A DNA stretch of 64,000 nt, from the NCBI GenBank assembly GCA_008690995.1, contig VRMN01000002.1, positions 372,001 to 436,000 of the forward strand, in the 5' to 3' direction. The stretch comes from Porphyridium purpureum (taxonomy: Eukaryota > Rhodophyta > Bangiophyceae > Porphyridiales > Porphyridiaceae). Below the pieces are notes generated by a model. The model was not told where the DNA came from, made no database searches, and saw only the letters and a program-made list of their open reading frames with translations. The position numbers and the translations under genes were made by a program. Shown piece by piece: positions 20,040 through 29,243 of the stretch; within the stretch, counting starts at the first letter, position 1; every line of letters begins with the position of its first letter.

Positions 20040-20731
20040 TTGAGCTCGGTACGAACACGCCTCTGACCCTGCACATGTCCCAGCTCCATCGGGACAGGTC
20101 CTTCCTGCGCTGCACGACCGAAAAATGGCGCCCTCACACTTGAATCACGCACGCCGCGGGTCGCATGAATGGCGTCGTCCACGACCACCGCCACCTGCGC
20201 AGCCTCCGCAAACGTGCTCACTCCTCGCTTGTACACTTCCAAGCGGACCTCGGGCTTCAGACCCCTCACAAAGCGGTCCATCATTTCTGCGTCCGACAAG
20301 TCCGGAATCACAAGTGCCGCGTCCTGAAAAGCCGCCACATACGCATGGGCCGGGCCTTTCTGCGAAAGACGCGTCAACTTGTCCCTTGCACGCCTGATCG
20401 AATCCTGCGGCGTGAACCGAGCACTCACGAGGGCAGCAAAATCATTCCACGTCGTGGGGATCTCCTGCGGGTAGCGCTCGCAGTTCAGAACCCACCAATG
20501 AAGCGCCTCTCCCTCGAAGTAGTCTGATGCCAAGTCCACAGCACGCCTCTCCGCAAGCAGACGTTTGTCCAAATCGTCCGGGTGGATGCTCTCCAACAGC
20601 CGGCCCAAGATCTTCTTTCTCGCCTGGAACAACCACGTCTTCACAACCAGAAGGTCCCTCTTCCCGTCGAACCTCATCAGACGGGCCTCCTTCGGGCCAC
20701 GTGGTCCCAGCGTCTCCGAATCAATCTCCAT
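19925..20731 (-). CDS. Gag of Ty3/gypsy copy 2
   Basis: 268 codons from an ATG: retrotransposon capsid domain (residues about 60-190) and one CCHC knuckle (CWNCGRPGHIARKC). It is almost identical to the gag at 517-1323 and open throughout. Confidence 0.88.
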   Translation of the reverse strand: MEIDSETLGPRGPKEARLMRFDGKRDLLVVKTWLFQARKKILGRLLESIHPDDLDKRLLAERRAVDLASDYFEGEALHWWVLNCERYPQEIPTTWNDFAALVSARFTPQDSIRRARDKLTRLSQKGPAHAYVAAFQDAALVIPDLSDAEMMDRFVRGLKPEVRLEVYKRGVSTFAEAAQVAVVVDDAIHATRGVRDSSVRAPFFGRAAQEGPVPMELGHVQGQRRVRTELKCWNCGRPGHIARKCPEARKTIQQLEGDSLESKNEELE

Positions 20732-21288
20732 GCTTTCTGGACTAAAGCACGCTCAACGATCACGACAACTCGAACAGCAAGCCTCCGATGCTCACTTTCT
20801 CCAACAGCTGCGCGCAACACGAACGGGCTCGGTCGCCCTCACGACCACAAATCGACACACGAAGCGGTCCTCTCACTCACACACACGCACAGCAAGCCTC
20901 TCACGCACACACAACAAAGCACACAGCAATCCTCCTCTGTTGCGCTGGATGGGGAGCGGCCCGGGCCTTTGCACTGGGGCGGGGATTATAGATGCGATCT
21001 TGTATGGAGGTGTTCGGCGCCTACCTTCGCAAAGGTGGTCGTGCGACACTAGGATAAATCCTAGTGAAGGCTGACCGTTACGGCTTTTGCCTACTAATAC
21101 ATGCTAAGGCAGAGAGCGAGTCCGCCGTCAAGGCCTAGGCCTATCGTACAGCCAAGACTGAGACCCGCTTCCGCCCGTCGCACCCTCAGGATCGACTTAC
21201 TCGAACCCCCTCACCCGCAGACTCTCCCACCCAGGCAACCCCAGAGAAACTCTAAGAGAACCTTAGAGCAATCCCAGGTAACCAGCGA

Positions 21289-21296
21289 TGATACCA
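21289..21296 (-). other. Primer-binding site, initiator tRNA-Met type
   Basis: TGGTATCA on the minus strand, two bases inside the 5' LTR. It is complementary to a tRNA 3' end UGAUACCA. U72 opposite A1 is the eukaryotic initiator tRNA-Met signature, and this tRNA commonly primes gypsy and copia elements. The same site occurs at 1881-1888 in copy 1. Confidence 0.65.
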
Positions 21297-21298
21297 AA

Positions 21299-21592
21299 TG
21301 TTACCAATGCTGTGCCTTTTACTCTCTCTTCTTCTTTCCTCTTCTGTCTCCGAGCAAGACCTGACCGGCTAGTCCGGGCAGGCGCGTCGCCTTTTTATAC
21401 CCTTACTTCCGCTAGGGACAGCAAGGCACCAAGAGAAATGACAATGCAAATCATTGGCATTTCTGCGCGCGTCTAGAAGGTTCTGGAACCTTTAGAAGCT
21501 TCTAGAAACGGTTAAACGGTCTGCCGGTTTAACGGCTTACCGGTTTCGGATTAACCGAACCGTTCTAGGTGACTGGGGTCGAACGGATAACA
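21299..21592 (-). repeat. 5' LTR of gypsy copy 2
   Basis: 294 bp, TG...CA ends, followed by the target duplication CTTGG (21593-21597). The minus-strand TATA motif is about 21394-21400. Confidence 0.92.
21476..21507 (-). promoter_or_regulatory. Two heat-shock-element trimers in the gypsy 5' LTR
   Basis: GAAggTTCtgGAA (21476-21488) and GAAgcTTCtaGAA (21495-21507) each fit the three-unit nGAAnnTTCnnGAA heat-shock-factor consensus exactly. They lie about 75-110 bp upstream of the LTR TATA box in the minus-strand sense, a proximal-promoter position. The second trimer is intact in all five LTRs in the window and the first in four of five. Confidence 0.55.
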
Positions 21593-22799
21593 CTTGGCAA
21601 GGAATTGACAGACTGCCTGATGGAGCTGGACAGTGAATTTAGACCGAAGCTCAGCAAGAACGGTGCGTCTGTTTGTAGACTACGAAAGGCATTGTATGGC
21701 TGCAGGACATCCGCCAGGTTGTGGTATGAGCACTTGAAAGCGACCTGGTTGATCTCGGTTTCGTAGTGAATGTGTACGATGACTGCGTATTTCAACACCA
21801 AGAGAACGGAATGTGGCTGGCTGTCCACGTGGACGATATAAAGGTGTTCGCAACGCAGCAGAGCCACGTGGCGAGTCTTGTCTCGGCCCTTCAGGACAAG
21901 TACAACGGCTTGCAAGTCCAGTACGGCCCAGCTGTGGAGTATCTAGGGATGGTTTTTCGGTACACGGACGCAAGAACAGTTGAAGTCAGTATGCCCGCAT
22001 ATGTCCAGAAGATTTAACGGACGCCCAAGTGACGGGAAAGGCGAGAGCACCGGCGTTGGCGCACCTTTTTCACAGTCTCGAAGAATCCAGACCGCTGGAG
22101 GAAGAGAGACGAGGTACCTACCACACGACGGCATGCCAAATCTTGTACGCGGCAAAGCGCACCAGGCCGGACGTGCTCCTTGTAGCATCCTTCCTAACAA
22201 GCCGTGTCAACGCGCTCACTGAGGAAGACTGGACCAAAATGAAGAGAACTCTGAGATACATCAATGCGACACAGGACTTGACGCTGACCTTGGGCAGCAA
22301 CGAGCAGAACAAAGTTTATCTGTTCGTGGACGCGGCGTTTGGCGTTCACGACGATATGAAAAGCCACAGCGGATGTATCGTTAGTCTAAGGCGAGGCGCT
22401 GTGTACTGCGAAAGCTCGAGGCAAGCGCTAGCGTCAAAAAGCTCCACAGAAGCTGAGCTGGTCGCCGTCAGCGACTGCCTCGGGCAGGCCGTGTGGGTAC
22501 AACGGTTTCTGGAAAGCATTATCGGAAAAGTTGGAGAAACGGTACTTCTTCAGGATAACGAGGCGACAATCAAGATGATTCGGAATGGGAAACCGAACTC
22601 CGCACGTACAAGACATATGTCGCTCAGGCATTTTTTTGGCAGTGACCGGGTCGCGTGTGGCGAATTGACATTGATGCATTGTCCGACCGAGGCGATGGTC
22701 GCAGATATACACACAAAGGCTCTACAAGGTGCAGCGTTTCGTGAACTCCGTGACAGACTGTTGGGAAACACATCCGAAATCATGAAAACCGATGTTTAG

Positions 22800-24169
22800 C
22801 TCCGAAACAAAGGAACACTGGTGGAACACACGTGACGATCAGGAGTGTGTTGGCGTGGGAATTAGTGGGTGCTGTACTTTCGGCTGAGTGTGCACGAAGC
22901 GTCCAGCGAATCATCGTCGACGTGCGTGAGAAGGTGAAAGAAATGGGAGATTCCGTGGTCCGAGTGATACTTAAGTATCAGGGCAGACGGAGCGGCCGGC
23001 GTGAGGTAGGGGCGAAGAGGTAGGTTTATATGTTTTTGCCGCCAGGGGGTGTAAAACGAATCCTTTCAACATTTTGAGGAATAAAAGTGGCTTCTCCCGT
23101 GCGCGGAGTTTCAACAGGCACTGAACCGTACGGTACAGTGTACACCCAGCATGCGGGTGTCCAGCGAATGCACCTCACGGCCGTGCAACATGGGGACGCA
23201 GGGTTGGCGAATGTGGGCATGGTTTGGACGTGTGTGACCGCCACTTTGGACGTCGCCCACGGTGATCGTGGGCGAATTCAGGGCCGAAGGCGGTGGTCAG
23301 GCGGCATCTCTGACCGGGGCGGCTGTGAAAGTCTCCCACCTGAAGGCGTGGTATAAAATGCGGGGTAGCGCGGAAGCTACGATCGAATGAGGACCTAGCG
23401 TAGAGGTAGAGGCTCTTCTGTGGTGTGATATGAAAAGAGGTTGTTGTGAACCACTGAGTCTCTCATTTATTGAGCCTATTTGGTCAGTCGTTAGTGGACA
23501 TGGGTGCACGTGATCTAATACGCCCTTTCAAGCGGCCTGTCGTATCCGAAGAAACAAAGACAACTGCGCTTGGTGTTCGCCGCCGGGGTAGAGCATTTCA
23601 TCATGGCTTGTGTGGACATTGCCGGCGGGCGGCTCTCCGTTTCTTAAGAAGCAAGAGGCTGGGGGCGTGCGGTGGAGTAAAGACTTTGGTCTCCTCGTGT
23701 TTTGAGAGTTGCAAAGCGGGACGGCAAGAGAACGCATCGGCGTGTGAGCGCCCGTCACTCCGTCTAGCCCACCACCAAGTTGGTGGTGCGCGCGCGCGTT
23801 CCCAGTGGTCAGTTCATAACCGTGCTTTCAGGGTTACTTATTCGTTGTTACTCTTAAGAATAATGTTTCAGCCTTACTGTACCGCAAAAGACTATTTTAC
23901 ACACATGTCCAATATATTAGAGGGAGTATTCATTCTCGCCCATTTATGGACTGACTAGACGACACGCCTCCTCGTACTAGGCCTCGGGAAGCGCAAAGTC
24001 TTGTGGCCAAACATGAAAGACGGATTCGGATTTCCATGATTCGAACGAGCCTCCTTGTTTGCGGAAAAACAAATAGTACGTTGGAAAGGGCACCCAGCCA
24101 CGATGCAAAACTCTTCCTTCCAGGACGCATACCTAGGCGTCCATCTTAGAGGTCCATTGATTTATCAAG
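22800..24169. other. Copia 3' end and gene-poor debris
   Basis: Directly follows the copia RNase H stop. A TGTTGG at 22847 preceded by purine-rich sequence could be the copia 3' LTR start, and GTATAAAATG at about 23351 could be its TATA box. I could not find a matching second LTR, so limits are unknown. A 19-bp near-palindrome CACCACCAAGTTGGTGGTG lies near 23770. The open frames here lack ATG starts, motifs or credible composition. Confidence 0.35.
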
Positions 24170-24470
24170 TACTATACAGAGAGGCGGGAGAGCTAGGATG
24201 GGCATGACCCCATGATCCACTAGTATCGTGCCTGTATGCATTTTGCGTGCTGCCGGCTTCAAGCGGTTTGCATGAAATCGATCAGAGAGAAAATGATGAA
24301 ACCAGATTGGAACGTAACAGAAAAGGAATTGCGTAAGTCTCATGGCGAGATTAAGGGGCAGAGGCTGACTCTAGTCTTGTGCGTTGACAACGGCATACTC
24401 ACGGGACCCCACAGGGATAAGCACGAAATGCTGGATGAGTTGTACTCCAACTTTTCTCACGAATACTAGG
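24170..24470 (+). mobile_element. Possible copia reverse-transcriptase fragment
   Basis: A plus-strand stretch (LTLVLCVDNGILTG followed by MLDELYSNFSHEY) resembles the catalytic-loop region and following helix of copia reverse transcriptase. It is isolated, short and decayed, with no other retroelement domain next to it. It probably is an old relic separate from the 13.6-22.8-kb element, which has its own copy of this region. Confidence 0.4.
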
Positions 24471-25624
24471 GGATTCCGTCAACGATGCGCCGAGGTAGGT
24501 GCCCGCTTGCTTCGACGGGATGAAACTGCGAACGATAAGCCATAAGTCCATGCGTGATAAAGCGCATACGCCAAGATAATTGTGGCAAATACACTCCAAG
24601 CTATTCCAAGACGAACTCAAAACTGTTGCGACGTCCACCAGTGTTTTAGAAACATGGTTTAAAAGTGTTCCGGTCCGAGAGACGCCCTGGGTGTACTCCT
24701 AGAGGTACGGCGTCTTAGGATAGTTTGGAAGTTCGAGGTACAGGGGCTTTTTCGCCCGCTTGGTTTTTTACCCTGTACCTCTATTTTGTGCATTGTTGTC
24801 TTTTGCCCCGAGGAGCCGAAGTCGCGTTTCCGTGGGGAGCAGGAGCCGCCTGGCGGCGAACCGGCACCCATTGAGCCGCTTGTTGACGTGGCTGGCTGTA
24901 GCTTCGTTCTGTGGAACGAACGGAGGAATGCCCAGCTTTTTGGGAGAAATTATTTCTCCCTTCCGCGTCCAGGACAGCAAGGACGGCGGGGTATACAATG
25001 GGCGCGGGCCTGTGCGGTCCCTCGGATTTCTTGGGAGCGGAAGAAGCAGAGGCAAGGGAGTAAGGCACAGAGAATAAAGGAAGAGTTGTTCTTTGGTGTC
25101 GGGTGCCTGGGCGTGGTCGTTGCAAGGCGTGGGGCCTTTTGCTGAGCCTGTGTAGCAGAGCCAGCAGCACATCGTGTCTGGGGGATTTCGGTGCTGTTAG
25201 AGCACTAAAGGCAGACGGCGGCTTTGTCCGTTACGACACCCTGCCCATGTCAAGACCGGTGCTATCTGTGCCGACGCGAAAGACAATAGTAGAGACCCTG
25301 AAGGGGAGCTTGTCCAATCCCCAGGTTTTCGTCGTCTGTGGGTGTGGCTGTGTTCTGTGTGGTGTGTGTTTCGTGTTTTTGGTATTTGGTCATCTATGGA
25401 TATTTGTGTCATCCGGTTTGTCCGCTTGTCATCATCAAGCGCGCTGAATTTGAAGTGGCAGGTGCATCGCATTCGTGTCAACGCAGGGACGGAAGAAGCA
25501 GCCTTATTGATTTGAGCTCTTACTTGCTTGCATCCGTGCGGCGGCCAGCACACGTACTTACCTTTCTATATTCTAATTCGTTTTAAAGCAAATGCATAGG
25601 TTCCGGAAACATCTCGCCTCAGCA
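24471..25624. other. Gene-free stretch downstream of MSH3
   Basis: No supported gene. It contains an 11-bp perfect inverted repeat GAGGTACAGGG/CCCTGTACCTC at 24735-24745 and 24771-24781 with a T-rich 25-nt loop. GT-rich sequence lies around 25320-25400. Confidence 0.4.
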
Positions 25625-28600
25625 TCAAGACTCGCTTCCGCCTATCGTCTGAGAAGCCATGACGTCGCGAGGGGAAACGGACAGTGAGTGATTCTGTGTC
25701 GGACTGATTTCAGCATTAAGAAGCAGTGTCTCGACAATGGCGCAAGTTTCTCTGCGGTAAACATCCCTCTCCAGCTCTTCCGACTTTTTTCCGGCGAATT
25801 GAACAATATCTTCCGGGAGACCTGCAAGCCTCGCGACATTCAAACCGTAACTGCAGTCCGCAATGCCTGCTGTCAACCGATACAGAAACGTGATTCGCGG
25901 TGGCATGTCGGCACTTTCTCGTTCTTCTTGAAGAAAGGCCATATACATAGCGCTGCATGTTCTCACGTCGCGGCGGCACATCTGCGCGACCACGTTGGGA
26001 TAATGCGTGACGAACAGGCAGCAGCTTTGCATGCTCTGCACTATATACTCCAAGCTCGCCGCAGCAATGGCGCTTCCATCATGCGTTGCTGTGCCGCGAC
26101 CGAGTTCATCAATAATCAGCAATGACCGCTCAGACGCACTGTGCATGATATGCGCCATGTCATTCATCTCTGTCATGAATGTCGACCTTCCAGAGGCAAT
26201 ATTGTCGGTCGCTCCCATGCGCGCGTAGATTGCGTCAAAAGGTGACAAAGCCATGCTGTTGGCGGGCACGTAACTGCCCATCTGCGCCATAATTGCAAGC
26301 ATGGCGACCATACGCATGTACGTGCTTTTGCCACCCATATTGGGCCCGGTAACAATTAAACATCTCGGATCACAGGCATCGCTGGTCTTGTCCAAAGCCA
26401 AACCAAGACGTACGTCATTCGGAACAAATGTCATGCTTTGTTCAACAATCGGGTGGCGTGCCTGCATGGCCTGCAAACCAGCCGGCGTTGAATTTTCGTC
26501 AAAAATTTCAGGCCGCACGTAACCGGGCGTTAAGCTGACGACGGCTAGCGCACAGGTGGCGTCAAACGCCCCGAGCGCGCGAACGAGCGAACGTATGGCA
26601 ACATACTCTGCATTCACTAGGACAAGAAATGCGCGCCAAGTCGCAGCGGCCTCGAGACCCAGTTGCTCTCTCGTTTCGTTCAGAGCCTGCATTGCCGTGC
26701 TGGTTTCTGTTGTACGGAAACGGACTACTGATTTCGTTTGGTTGATCCGCTTCCACGAGCTCGGCACCCGTGGCGCATCGCGCAAGGGGATTTCGATGAG
26801 GAACTCTTCCGTCGCTACTTTCTTCCAGTCCACGGTCCGCTTCAACTCTTTGCCGATTGCGGTTCGAACTCGCTCAAGTTGCATCAAGCATTTGTCACCC
26901 TGAGCATGCAAGCGGTCAATTGTCGCCACATGCTCAAAGTACGCACTCAATTCCGGGTGATGATTTTTGAGCAACATGCCCTGGGAAATCGATTCCACAG
27001 CTCTGCCACGAAATAGCTGCGCGAATTGATCTGGTTTTAGCTCAATCGCTGGATCCGGAGATGTCTCTGATGAGTCTCCCTTCGACCTTTTCTTCATCGC
27101 CATTTCTGTATCAAGAAGGCCGAGACACGTTTCGAGGTACTGGATGAGACCAGAGCTCTTCAGGGCCATTCCCATGAGACACTCATTTGCGTCGCCGTCA
27201 CCTTCTTGATCCACATCCAAAGGCAACTCATTCGACTTTGCAAGCTTCTGAGCAAGACGCAGAAGCCTGACAAGCCAAGAAAGAGTTTGCACGAGCTCGG
27301 CCGGCGAACATTTGAGATGGTGAATTTTGACGACTGCGCGCTCGAGGTCGGGGCACTTGGCCAAAGCCGCGTGCATGGCTTGGAATTGGCGCGAGTCCGA
27401 TCCTTGACGAATTGTGTTTCGCACTGCGTCCACGCGACCCAGCCGGGCGCGAATATGTAACGCGTTCACGAGTGGCTTCAGGATCCAAAATTTCATGCAT
27501 CGCTTCCCAAAAGACGTGCGGCAGCCGCGGCTCATGTGACCGAGCAACGAGCCGCCGGTACTGCTTGGATGCCCCAGGATGTCCAAGTGCGAGATTACAT
27601 TGCGGTCCATCCGTAATTCGGCAGAACTGCGAAACACGCTAAAATCTGTTGCGTATTCTAGCGCTCGGTCCAGCTGGAAATCACACAGGTATTTTCTGCA
27701 CGCCTCCACGCACGGCCATACAGTTTGTGGAAATGGCGCTGCCGTGCCTAGGTTCGGTTGAACGTCAAAGTCAATGTCGACGCGTTCCACTCGAATGTGA
27801 GGCATCAGTTTCTTGTACTGCTTTACATAGCTTTCCAGACGTGGCGTCACGTGATCTTTGAGCAATAAGAGCTCAACAACGTCCAAGGCGTGCATGCGGG
27901 CATCCAGTTGATCAAAAACGACATCACTTCTTTCAAAAAACTCATCGTACAGAACATCGCCATTCGCGCTGTCTACTGCGAGCATACCCAGCTTGCCGGT
28001 GCCCTCATCTTGGTACAAACCCACTAGGAACGAACAATTTGGTCGTGAACCAGTTTCTATCGCTTCGTCCTGGTCGTCAACATTGTCCTCGTCCAACAAC
28101 CCGACCATGGTGGAGCGCGTGAATAAGTCGGTCAGTTTCCTCTCGAATGTCGTCGACGCGCTGGAGCAGGACGCAGCCGCCGCCTTTTTTTTCAACGCCG
28201 GCGTCTCGATCTGGCGCACAATACCTACGCGCGCCCCTGCGAGAACCAGTTTGCGAACGTAAAACAGCACGCGATGCACGGGAAACGACACGGTCAGGAA
28301 ATTATGGTCGACATAAGCGAAGAGGCCGCAGACGCGCGACGCGAGCTGCGCATCGGCACCAAAGAGTCGATACTTATACCCGACCTGAACCACTAGAACT
28401 GTGTTCCTGTTACAGCGCCGGATTTGCTCAACTTGTTCCTCCAGCGGGGTCAGCTTGAGATGGGAGCGCGGCTGCGGTGCCAAAGAAGCTAGTGTTTCTC
28501 CTGCAGCCACCTTCTCCCACGCAGGCTTGAAATCGCGCAGCTTTTCCACGAATCGGCGTCGCAAGTCTGGATCCCGCGTGGAGAGCGTGCTCTCGACGTC

Positions 28601-28918
28601 CACAGGCACCTCTTTTTCCAGTCGCGGTTTCTTCGCAGCGGCTGGTTCCGCACTCTGATGCAGAATGGGCCACTGGCGCTTCAAATCGCTTGAGGATGTG
28701 CGCACGCCACGCTCGCACACTTCCTCAGTTCCACGCGCGTCGACCACATTCTCCTGCTGCGGCTGTTTCGTCGCCACGGGCGACGTCTCCTCTCTCTCGC
28801 GCGCGCGGCCAGCCGGCGCCGCGGGCGCTGCTGGGGCAAAGAAGCGGGAGATCAGAAGCTGTCTCGGCTTGGCTGTGTGCTGCGCGGGTTCCGCACTCCG
28901 CTCGCGCCCTCGGCCCAT
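25625..28918 (-). CDS. MSH3: DNA mismatch repair protein MSH3
   Basis: 1,097-aa MutS homologue, partner of MSH2 in MutS-beta, which recognises insertion/deletion loops in nuclear DNA. The start is set at ATG 28918; an upstream in-frame TTG would add 28 residues. Residues 20-27 are a PCNA-interacting box (QLLISRFF). Around residue 175 is VGYKYRLFGADA, the MSH3 form of the mismatch-binding domain (MSH6 has Phe-x-Glu here). Connector, lever and clamp regions follow. The ATPase has Walker A TGPNMGGKST near residue 858, then a Walker B-like LLIIDELGRGTATHDG and the MutS C-terminal helix-turn-helix (LPEDIVQFAGKKSEELE). No break and no intron are evident. Length matches the family. Its neighbour upstream on the same strand begins about 325 bp away. 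Confidence 0.93.
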   Translation of the reverse strand: MGRGRERSAEPAQHTAKPRQLLISRFFAPAAPAAPAGRAREREETSPVATKQPQQENVVDARGTEEVCERGVRTSSSDLKRQWPILHQSAEPAAAKKPRLEKEVPVDVESTLSTRDPDLRRRFVEKLRDFKPAWEKVAAGETLASLAPQPRSHLKLTPLEEQVEQIRRCNRNTVLVVQVGYKYRLFGADAQLASRVCGLFAYVDHNFLTVSFPVHRVLFYVRKLVLAGARVGIVRQIETPALKKKAAAASCSSASTTFERKLTDLFTRSTMVGLLDEDNVDDQDEAIETGSRPNCSFLVGLYQDEGTGKLGMLAVDSANGDVLYDEFFERSDVVFDQLDARMHALDVVELLLLKDHVTPRLESYVKQYKKLMPHIRVERVDIDFDVQPNLGTAAPFPQTVWPCVEACRKYLCDFQLDRALEYATDFSVFRSSAELRMDRNVISHLDILGHPSSTGGSLLGHMSRGCRTSFGKRCMKFWILKPLVNALHIRARLGRVDAVRNTIRQGSDSRQFQAMHAALAKCPDLERAVVKIHHLKCSPAELVQTLSWLVRLLRLAQKLAKSNELPLDVDQEGDGDANECLMGMALKSSGLIQYLETCLGLLDTEMAMKKRSKGDSSETSPDPAIELKPDQFAQLFRGRAVESISQGMLLKNHHPELSAYFEHVATIDRLHAQGDKCLMQLERVRTAIGKELKRTVDWKKVATEEFLIEIPLRDAPRVPSSWKRINQTKSVVRFRTTETSTAMQALNETREQLGLEAAATWRAFLVLVNAEYVAIRSLVRALGAFDATCALAVVSLTPGYVRPEIFDENSTPAGLQAMQARHPIVEQSMTFVPNDVRLGLALDKTSDACDPRCLIVTGPNMGGKSTYMRMVAMLAIMAQMGSYVPANSMALSPFDAIYARMGATDNIASGRSTFMTEMNDMAHIMHSASERSLLIIDELGRGTATHDGSAIAAASLEYIVQSMQSCCLFVTHYPNVVAQMCRRDVRTCSAMYMAFLQEERESADMPPRITFLYRLTAGIADCSYGLNVARLAGLPEDIVQFAGKKSEELERDVYRRETCAIVETLLLNAEISPTQNHSLSVSPRDVMASQTIGGSES

Positions 28919-29243
28919 GGCTGTCGAGCCCAGCCTCACCCTGCTCGGTTGCGTGCCAGCTCTCGTGTCCCATCCGCTCTTTCGCGCCCAAAACGTTCCC
29001 AAAAACCCTAAAACTAGGGATCAAGCGCAGCGTCGTGGGTCCTTCTGAACCAGCCCGATTTGCTATGAAGAACGCGAACGCCAAAACGCATGCTAAAAGA
29101 GCTAGGTTTGATAGAAATACGGTTCAGTTACTGTACCGCGGGGGGCGGTCTTGCTTTCAAACGGTTGAGGCAGAATGGCGTGAGTGCGATGTTCGACGTG
29201 CAGCGGGAACCAGTGGCTCGCACGCGAAAGGACTCACGCGTGC

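Larger units (their letters stand above)
16139..21592 (-). mobile_element. Ty3/gypsy LTR retrotransposon, nearly whole (copy 2)
   Basis: 5,454-bp virus-like element on the minus strand with two LTRs (16139-16429, 21299-21592) and a perfect 5-bp target duplication CTTGG (16134-16138 and 21593-21597) in copia reverse transcriptase. It has a primer-binding site next to the 5' LTR, a polypurine tract next to the 3' LTR, gag, and pol in gypsy order protease-RT-RNase H-integrase. The LTRs differ at about five sites outside a variable pyrimidine tract (roughly 2% plus indels), suggesting a fairly recent insertion, though not the newest possible. It looks nearly complete with about one break in pol. 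Confidence 0.92.
13558..22799 (+). mobile_element. Ty1/copia retrotransposon fossil, 5' end lost and split by a nested gypsy element
   Basis: Virus-like LTR-class element on the plus strand. The left piece (13558-16138) holds the end of the protease region, pre-integrase, integrase core (ELHTDLKFISGKSFL; VERANRTIKDV; PDVGRELGLGFGDYV), a long acidic linker and the start of reverse transcriptase (IKLKARLVAGGNFQNRE; VATVDFPGAYLNA). The right piece (21593-22799) continues reverse transcriptase (LRKALYGCRTSARLWYEHLK; HVDDIKVF) and RNase H (FVDAAFGVHDDMKSHSG; ADIHTKAL). Gag and the 5' LTR are absent. Besides the gypsy insertion it has a few breaks. Order inhibitor-free pol PR-INT-RT-RH identifies copia rather than gypsy. 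Older than the gypsy element inside it. Confidence 0.85.
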
